A stretch of DNA of 64,000 nt from Colius striatus (lineage: Eukaryota > Chordata > Aves > Coliiformes > Coliidae). Positions 56,368 through 64,000 of the stretch are shown piece by piece (position 1 is the stretch's first letter; each line of letters starts with the position of its first letter). A program made the position numbers and the translations under genes. The DNA lies in NCBI RefSeq assembly GCF_028858725.1, contig NC_084769.1, forward strand, positions 10,603,501-10,667,500, in the 5' to 3' direction. Below the pieces are notes generated by a model. That model was not told where the DNA came from. It saw nothing but the letters and a program-made list of their open reading frames with translations, and searched no databases.

Positions 56368-59300
56368 AGTCAATCACAGTCCGTTTCCTTCATCCCTCAC
56401 ACACCAGAGGTCACTGGGCTGTCTGTATCTTCTCCACTGTGGCTCCTAGTTCCTTTCACTTCATCCTTCTCACTCCACACTTTTTTTCCTTCCCAGCTTT
56501 GACCATCCTTAGCCAATGTTTCTCTCCAGCTGCTGAGCCCCAGAGAGCACCAGCAATGACAGACTCCCCCCACTCTTCCCCGTCCACTCTCCGAGAGTTC
56601 TCCTCCTCCTCTGCAGAAGCCTCCTGTCCCAAGAATAACAGCACCTCTGTTGAGCATGTTCCTACTATCGTCTGCCTCCCCTCACAGCTGTTATTCACTG
56701 TTATCGATGGGTGTCGCTGAGGAATGATCATTCCTCATGCTCCCATGATAAGGGACCAAGCAGGACTCTCATGTAAGATGTTGTCCTACAATGACAGATG
56801 TAATCAATCAAGGGGAAATACAGCCCTGGAATAAGTGCCCTGCTGAGAAACAGGGTTGGAGGAATGTGATGCAGGCTGTCTGCACTGCTTCTGCTCCTGA
56901 CAGCTCTGCACATGCCTCCTGCAGTGAGCACACATCCCTGAGAGCCAGAAATCAGGAGGCTGGCAAAGCCTGCTGCAGGAGAGCTGTCACCTCATGCCTC
57001 CCCCCATGCCTAGGAAAGCACAGCTGCTGGAGCTGAGGGCAACCTCAAACCTGAGGTGGGTACTCAAGAAAGGGCAGACGGGGGATCTACTCTTCCCATC
57101 CCCTCCAAAGAGGACTCTAAATGCTCCCTGGACTTCACTCTCTCATCCAGTATCCAGAGAAACAGCCAGTGTGCATTTCATCCCAATACTATATGTTGCA
57201 AGATATCATTACATTTGGATCTCTGTGGTACCTTGTTGGTGGGATGTACATTCTTTGTTTTCCCAGGTTCTGTTTCTGTGGCAAAACTATTGCAAATGGT
57301 CTATGTGCTTACCGTGGGCAAATGTTCCCAGCTGCCAAGACAGGCACTCCAAACCCTTTCTTGCCAAGTCCACTTGTAGCACAATATTGAATACAGGCTC
57401 TAAAAAGAGCCAAAGTTTGCATTATGCACTACTGCCCTTTCTCAAAGCACCAAAGTCCTCAGCTTGGTAAAGTGCCTCAAAACATCTTTTACCATATTTT
57501 CCAATTTACTATCACCTATCATCCCAGACAGATAAATGTGATGGGAGGCTGCCTGAAATTCAGGGTTTGCTGACCTATCTACTGTGGGTGTGCTCCAGAT
57601 CTGCCAGTAAAGTCAATAACTACGGCAATAAACTATTTGTCTTGTTACCCATGCACAGAAAATTCAACTATTGCATTAAGCAGGTCATCTGCTGAGCAAC
57701 ACAATGAAGGGACCTGGGTTTTCTAGTGAGTGTTGCCCTTTCCCATGCTCACTCTCCCACAGTAACTCCATGTGCTCCTTAGGACAGCTGAATTGCAACG
57801 CTCTATTTCCCTACACACCATCCTCATCTCTCCCCACATCCCCAGAGCAGAAGTCGGGTAAGCAGCAGTATCTGCAAATGTTTCAGTCTTCCATACCCCT
57901 GTTTACACTAAATTTGTAGCAACTTTCATTTCTTGAAGAGCTCTGCTTTTCCAACAGTTTGGCTGCAGTTGGTCAGAGGATTAAACAAATAGTTAAAAGG
58001 AGATCTGAGTGGCAGCCAGACAGTGTCAATATAGTAGTCTGAAGAAACCACATTGTCAATGCTGCATCATCTCAGTGGGGTGCCAAGTCATTCTCTCTCT
58101 TCCTTTGGCTGAAGGAATATTTTATTATTCTATGCATATTGTAACAACTTCCCCTGAAAGACACCACTCTTGCTTGTGTTTGTGTAATTGAGGGAGCTTT
58201 GCTCCTGGACATAGTTCTAATTGTGGGGCATTTTCTGAAATAGAAAATGGTTGCCCATGAATTTCAGAGAGACAACATTGGATTTAACAGCAAGGGTATG
58301 AACGAAGAGCCTAGTATCTTGCAACTCTGCTGTTTGATTCATCTGCAAGCTGAGTGTTTAAAGAAGTCAGGTGCCAAATAAAACCTGGAAACTTCCCACC
58401 TGTGCAAACCATTGCATGACTTGCAACACAGATATCAGTGCAGTGGGATAGACAGAGCGGGCTGTGAAACCCAAGAGCAGCAACAAACTACAGAGAATTA
58501 TTACCAAGACTTCACATATCCCAGAATGAAGTGTTTAATTAAAGAATGTAGCATTGCACTTGGCTGTGAGCATCTACCTTCATTCCAACTCAGGATATCC
58601 ATTGTAAATTTGTCACTGATGCAATTTCTTTCAAGTCTATAATCTAATCCAGAAGCAAAACAGCAGCATTTGTTCATCTGATCTTGGAAGACTTTTAATT
58701 GTAACTTTAGGAGTAAATAAAAGAAATTACTTGGCTTTATATTACTCTGATTGTAGGATTGTTTATTTATCAAACACTAACTGACTTTGGTGTTAAATAT
58801 TTATTTAATAATACTTAAAATTTCCATTAGTGCTTCAGTCTAATAACATTCTTTTGCCTTCTTTTGCTAAATAATTAAAATGTTTACGATGCCTCTATAT
58901 AGCTTGACAATCAGGCCACGCATCGTTGATCGGATATTTGGAATACAGAGATTAAATTGAGCTGAAAATTACCTATTTTTCAATATTTATGAATACTAGC
59001 CTTCCCAAAGGAACCTGCAGATTTGTTGGCTGATAATCCCCTCTTTTCACCTACCTTTTCCATTGATTTGCTACCTCTCAGGAAACCTTACAGAGTGCTT
59101 TTCCAGAGGTGCTTCATATTCAGCTCCTCTGACGTGGAAGCAGAGATGGATTTTGGTTTACACTCAACTATCACTGTCCAAACAGACAGATATACATGCA
59201 AATAGAGTTTCTGTGGGAGGAGAAATATGTTAACATGCTATTTGCTGTACTATGTTCCCACAGCCCTTTTCTTGGAAACAGGAACAAACACTCAGCAAAC

Positions 59301-60320
59301 CCATAGACCTAAACAAGTTCAGTATGGGATACTGTGTTTAAGCTCTGGAACTACCAAGTTTATTTTCAGTGCCAAACCATGATACACAAAAATTGGAGTA
59401 TTTTGCAGAGACATCTCCCCTTGCTCTGGGGAGTGGATTTCAGCAGGCCAGCTCCCTGTGAGGGCTCTCCAGCATCCATTCTGCAAGTATTTCATTTAAA
59501 TGAATTTAAACCATCTCCCCAGCTTGTCAGGGAGAGAATAAACTGTCTGCCTTAGTCTGTTTACTCCAATAAAGGATGTTTGGCAGGCAGGAGGTGTTTT
59601 AGGTACATCACATTCATGTAGAACGATGTAACACATTGAGGCACATACAGAGGTGAGACAAGGAGCAGCTCTGACAGAAAATGTTCTGTGAAATGGTGGA
59701 GTGGTGAGCTGGTGAAGCTCACACAAAAGTGGTGTAGGACCTAATCCTGAGCTTTCTCCTAAATCCAGCTTGAATGCTGTCATCACTGGCTGTCTCTTCC
59801 CTGCCTGTCAAGGGTCTAGGTGTCACTCTTTCCTAATCAACAATTACATTTTTCCAAATATGCTAATTACATTCAGGGAGCTAAATTTTATGATCTGAAG
59901 TTTCTCTTCCTTCCTTTTTTTTTTAATTCAAACCAAGTGTTGCACTACTTTTGGTCATATTTTACCTCTATGTTAGAAAAGCTGAAAAAGAAGAATTTTA
60001 CTCTTATAATATGTAAGGAAAAAAAAAAAGTTCTGGCTTTCTATATTAAGCCTATACTTAAGATATCATTAAAAAAACAGCAACGTTATGAATAGTTTGT
60101 CCCAAACACACATTCACACCCAAGACAAACATCATACACCCATGGCAGAAGGAGTTGGGGCAGCCAATACTTTCAAATGTGTTTTCATGATACCTAATGC
60201 AGGAAATCAGTTCCGATTTCCCAGATGTTAATCTTTCTATTTGGCTCCTCCACTGATTCTGTTGGGAATCTGTACAGATTACAGATTTGGGACAATGCTT
60301 ACAATGGATGCCAATGTGTC

Positions 60321-60487
60321 TTAGAACCATAGAATGACAGAGTTGGAAGGGACCTTTAGAGATCGTCTAGTCCAACTCCCTATGCAGAAGCAGGTCCACA
60401 TAGATCAGGTCACAAAGGAACATGTCCAGGTGGGTCTTGAAGACCTCCAAGGAAGGAGAGTCCACAATCTCCCTGGGCAGCCTGTTT
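60321..60487 (-). repeat. CR1 3' fragment, antisense
   Basis: It starts AGAACCATAGAATGACAGAG and runs through GGAACATGTCCAGGTGGGTC to CCCTGGGCAGCCTG. Confidence 0.92.
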
Positions 60488-60655
60488 ATTCTTCAGTAAA
60501 AGAAATTGTGTCTACCCAAGGCTGCAACACTGCTCTGTTTAATTCAGCATTTCTCAGTCTCATTAATCTGTTCAGATCACCACTCTGAAGGAGAAAAACA
60601 CTAAACAAAACAAAAAACCCTCAGCAAATTGTGGTTTCCCTCCTGCCCTGTACAC

Positions 60656-60925
60656 ACAGAATCATTATGTTTGGAAAAGACCTTTAAGATCATCAAGTCC
60701 AGCCACTAACCTAACATTGCCAAGCCCATCAGTAAACTAAACCATATCCCATATCTATGTGTCTTTTGAATATCTCCAGGGATGGTGACTCCACCACCTC
60801 CCTGGGCAGCTGTGCCAGTGCTTAACAACCCTCTCAGTGAAAAAGTTCTTCCTAATGTCCGATCTAAACCTCCCGTGATGAAACTTGAGCTCATTTCCTC
60901 TCGTCCTATCATTCATGCAGGTAAA
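60656..60925 (-). repeat. CR1 fragment of a diverged subfamily, antisense
   Basis: The wording AAGATCATCAAGTCCAGCCACTAACC ... GGGATGGTGACTCCACCACC ... CTCTCGTCCTATC is the same subfamily as the 23.6-kb copy and differs from the young copies. Confidence 0.88.
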
Positions 60926-61229
60926 AGTGAAAAAGAAAAAAATGGAGCAGTAAGCTGAAAAATGTTTTCAGGGTTGTGTTGTAAAGGACTGCTCTTTAAT
61001 AATGGAAAGTGAGAATATGTAGGAAGCGGTGAAGGAGGTGGTCTCTTTGGAAAAACTGTAATAAAACTTTCAGTATCTGTTTTAAGCAAACACGGGCTCT
61101 GTACAGAGACACTCTACGCTCACGCTGGCTTCCCGTCACCTCATTTCACCTCAAAGCAAAACCTTTATTTGAGCCTTATCAAGGAAGAACAACTTGTGTG
61201 TTAACAGTGTTATTAAAGAGGAAAAAGGG

Positions 61230-61740
61230 CCTCTGCGGCGGCTGCGGCCAACCTGTGGACACTGAAAACGACGCATGTTTGTGACCAAAAAAAAAAGAAG
61301 AAAGAAAGAAAGAAAAAAAAAGTGTGGGTTTTTTTCCTCTCTTTTATACTTGTGCCGCCAGAGCCTTGAACCGCGGCTCAGGACAACCCGCGGCCCCAGC
61401 ACGGCGGGCCGCCCGAGAACCGGGCCCCCCCGCCGCGAGTGGTGCGGCCCAGCCGCGCTGCCCCGTTGCCCAGCAACCGGCCCGGGCCGCGCCGCGCTGA
61501 GGTGAGTGGCGGACAGGGCCGCGCTGCGGGGTGGCGGGAGCACTGGGCCCTGCCGTGAGCGGAGAAGCGGGGCCGGCCGGGGCTCCCTCCGGACCGGGGG
61601 GACGCGTGGGCCGAGGGGAAGGGGTTATCTCAGCCTGCATCGCAACACAGCGTTCGCAGTGGCCGAAAGCTCCCCTCTGGCCTGGCTGGAGGCTGTGGGG
61701 AATGCAGCACCGGCAGCGGTAGGTGTTGTGGAGCTATAAG
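61230..61740 (+). promoter_or_regulatory. CFAP221: CpG-island promoter with X-box, probably CFAP221 exon 1
   Basis: A dense CpG island begins after a purine-rich AAAG run at about 61,288-61,322. It contains a complete RFX X-box and then a strong donor, TGAG/GTGAGTGG at 61501/61502, on the plus strand. In tetrapods the next gene after SCTR on this strand is CFAP221, a cilia and flagella protein. The gene name is inferred from gene order and the X-box; no coding exon of it was recognised before the window ends. Confidence 0.5.
61465..61477 (+). promoter_or_regulatory. RFX X-box
   Basis: GTTGCC-C-AGCAAC fits the palindromic X-box consensus GTNRCC(N0-3)RGYAAC exactly. It lies 24 nt before the putative donor of the first exon. 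RFX factors drive ciliary genes through such sites. Confidence 0.75.
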
Positions 61741-62062
61741 CCCATCTGCCTGCTAAGAAACTCTTGCTAGCCTCATCATACAGACTGGACCTTGAAAGAG
61801 CACTTTCCGGTGCTTCCAGAGTACGTCGATGCTTTTGCAAATCTCACGCAGTATGGAATACTGTTAAACCACATCCCTTCCAGGCGGTGCTGTGTGCTAG
61901 GAGCTCTGTGAGAGCAAAAGGATGAGGAAGCCCGAGTGCTGACAGAAACATTGACAGGATCTCCTGGCTTGAGGGGACTGGGGATGCGCTCTTTCATTGC
62001 CTGCAAGAGACCAGAATCTCACAGCCTGTGAGTTCTTCAGCAGAAGGCTGTGCTGCCTTTCA

Positions 62063-62886
62063 GTGAGATATTGACCGACTTGAGAGTTGGGCAGAGAGGA
62101 ACCTCATGAGGTTCAACAAGGTCAAGTGCAGAGTCCTGCATCTGGGGAGGAAAACCCCATGCACCAGTACAGGCTGGGGGTGACATGCTGGAGAGCAGAG
62201 GGAGACCTGGGAGTCCCGGATGGTAATAAACTGAACATGAGCTAGCAATATGCCCTCGTGGCCTATCCTGGGGGGCATCAAGAAAAGCATGGGCAGCAGG
62301 TCAAGGGAGATTCTTCTCCCGCTCTACTCTGCCCTGGTGAGACCTCAGCTGGAGTCCTTTGTCCAGTTTTGGGCTTCCCAGCTCAAGAGGGACAGGGAAC
62401 TTCTAGAGAGAGTCCATTGGAGGGCCACCAAGATGATCAGGAAAGGCTGCAGGTTCCAGGTCTATTCAGCCTGGAGAAGAGGAAACTGAGGGGGCATCTC
62501 ATTAATACTTAACAATTAAAAGGTGTATGTCAAGAGGGTGGGGTGACACTTTTTTTCTGTAGTGTACAGTGATAGAACTAGGGGTAATGGACAAAAGCTG
62601 GAACACAAAATGTTCCACTTAAACGTAAGGAAAAACTGTTTCACTGTCAGAGTGCTGGAGCCCTGGCACAGGCTGCCCAGGGAGGGTATGGAGTCTTCCT
62701 TCTCTGGAGATTTTGAGAACCCACCAGAATGAATGTGTTCCTGTGTGACCTGATCGAGGTGGACCTGCTTTAGCATGGGGGGTTGGACTAGACGATCTCT
62801 AAAGGTCCCTTCCAACTCTGTCATTCTATGGTTCTAAGACACATTCTAAGTCCCTTCCAACCCTGACCATTCTGTGATTCTGTGAT
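62063..62886 (+). repeat. CR1 LINE 3' fragment of about 820 nt, the longest in the window
   Basis: It runs from TTGACCGACTTGAGAGTTGGGCAGAGAGG, inside the reverse-transcriptase end, to CATTCTATGGTTC, followed by a second short tail CCATTCTGTGATTCTGTGA. The frame is broken by indels. Confidence 0.93.
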
Positions 62887-64000
62887 ACCTTGGCACATAA
62901 ACATTCATTTTGTATTAGCCCTTTGAGGAGTACCACAGAAGTGAGTGATAATTATAGTGTCACTTCAAATAACTGATAAGATTACACCAGGGATCCTGTG
63001 CTAATAAAAATTGGTCTACAGTTTTTCAAAACTTGCATTGCTTGTGGGGAATGCTGACCAAGAGAAGGAGAATGGCAGAAATTTACTGTTGTGCACAATA
63101 ATATAGATCCCCTTACAGACTGTCCGTTGCAAGTGGAAAATTTGTATTTGGAACCACGGAGTGGAAAATATTACTGAGGCCAGAGTTCTGGTAGCACATT
63201 ATTTTAAGCTTCTTGCTTATTTATTATTCAATACTGCACAAAGCCATAAATCAAAACAGCAATTTAGGAGCTTGAAGCACCTCTCAATTCCTGCCCAAAA
63301 GATCTAAAGCAGACTAGAAAACCAGATAAATACCAGAGTTGAGGCCATAAAGTGTAATGGAGGAAGTAGACCTCTTCAGTCCTCAGAAGCACTGATCCAG
63401 GTATACTGGGTATCACTTTGGTGCTACCCTCTGCCTTTTTTCCCCTCAAACTTTCATCGATCAGTGCTAAATTTGACTTGGAGCCCTTTAAAGTCATTCA
63501 AGCTATTATGAGAGTGTTAAAATGACAAAACAAATGCAATATCCCTCCAGGTACTAACTAATGTGGTACCATCCTGAACTGTGCAATCACCTTCACATTA
63601 ATGAAGAGAAAATACAAAATTAAGGAGTTTCAACTCCTTTCTTGAGGACTGAAAAAGCTAACATGGCTTTTGAATGCTGCACTTTTCTCAAAAGTACCTT
63701 GTCTTTTTCTCCAGGCAGTTCGCTGGTTCATAGGAAAGCCAAGTGCTGTGTGCTTTATTTATGAAGATAATTTCTGTGGATGGATTGTGTCTGGTGTCCT
63801 TATTGTGTAATATTTGCACATGTCATTAGGGAAGTTTACGTTCCGGTGACTGTGCTTAAAACAGGATCTATAATACTCATGGCCTTCTGGGTTTACAGTT
63901 ATCTTCACTAAACAAATAACCTCAATGATGCTATAAAAAAGGAAAGATTCAAATACCAACTTTCTTATCTCTCATATTAATATTTAAAAATTAAAACCAA
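62887..64000. other. Non-coding DNA, probably the first intron of the right-hand gene
   Basis: No exon was recognised. A good polypyrimidine-AG (CTTTTTCTCCAG) at 63,715 has no convincing exon after it. Confidence 0.4.

Larger units (their letters stand above)
56394..61230. other. Intergenic DNA upstream of SCTR
   Basis: This stretch contains the unmapped SCTR promoter (no CpG island or clear TATA box is seen next to exon 1) and two CR1 fragments toward the right end. No exon was recognised. Overlapping open frames at 56.4-57.5 kb on both strands have no family motif. Confidence 0.5.

Noticed and set aside
63715-63790. CTTTTTCTCCAG followed by an apparent exon near 63.7 kb
   Set aside because: No in-frame donor at a sensible distance and no recognisable protein, so it is not supported as an exon of the right-hand gene.

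Overview
The window is vertebrate nuclear DNA, almost certainly from a bird. It has split genes with GT-AG introns, AT-rich intergenic sequence broken by CpG islands, and about ten truncated CR1 LINE tails ending in ATTCTGTG-type repeats, which are typical of avian and other sauropsid genomes. The gene order C2orf76 (-), DBI (+), TMEM37 (+), SCTR (-), then a ciliary-type promoter (+), matches the tetrapod block C2orf76-DBI-TMEM37-SCTR-CFAP221 (human 2q14.2). The species cannot be read from the sequence. There is no sign of bacterial, phage or CRISPR content.

Layout: 1-3,324 is intergenic and starts inside a CR1 element. 3,325-12,347 holds the five coding exons of C2orf76 (126 aa, minus strand), with a poly(A) signal close after the stop. 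14,270-15,370 is a CpG island carrying five CCAAT boxes, placed as a head-to-head promoter for C2orf76 and DBI. 14,948-17,904 holds the four coding exons of DBI (acyl-CoA-binding protein, 87 aa, plus strand). 18,110-27,690 is intergenic with several CR1 copies. 27,690-28,720 is the CpG-island promoter of TMEM37, which has two exons (197 aa, plus strand, stop at 29,595). 36,492-56,367 holds the complete coding part of SCTR (secretin receptor, 13 exons, 449 aa, minus strand), convergent with TMEM37. 56,400-61,230 is intergenic. 61,230-61,740 is a CpG island with a textbook RFX X-box just upstream of a splice donor, read as the promoter and first non-coding exon of CFAP221.

All 13 SCTR exons, 5 C2orf76 exons, 4 DBI exons and 2 TMEM37 exons were rebuilt by hand. 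Splice phases match at each junction, and total lengths are exact multiples of three (1,350, 381, 264 and 594 nt). The genes do not form a functional operon; they are neighbours in a conserved block. DBI carries long-chain acyl-CoA esters in the cytosol, TMEM37 is a four-pass claudin/PMP22-type membrane protein, SCTR is a Gs-coupled peptide hormone receptor, and C2orf76 is a small conserved UPF0538 protein of unclear role.

I found no new multi-gene system. The points most worth checking are the X-box promoter, a phase-compatible candidate cassette exon in SCTR intron 1, a seven-codon upstream ORF just before the SCTR start, the longer SCTR third extracellular loop, an inverted CR1 pair, and an 85%-identical local duplication in SCTR intron 3.
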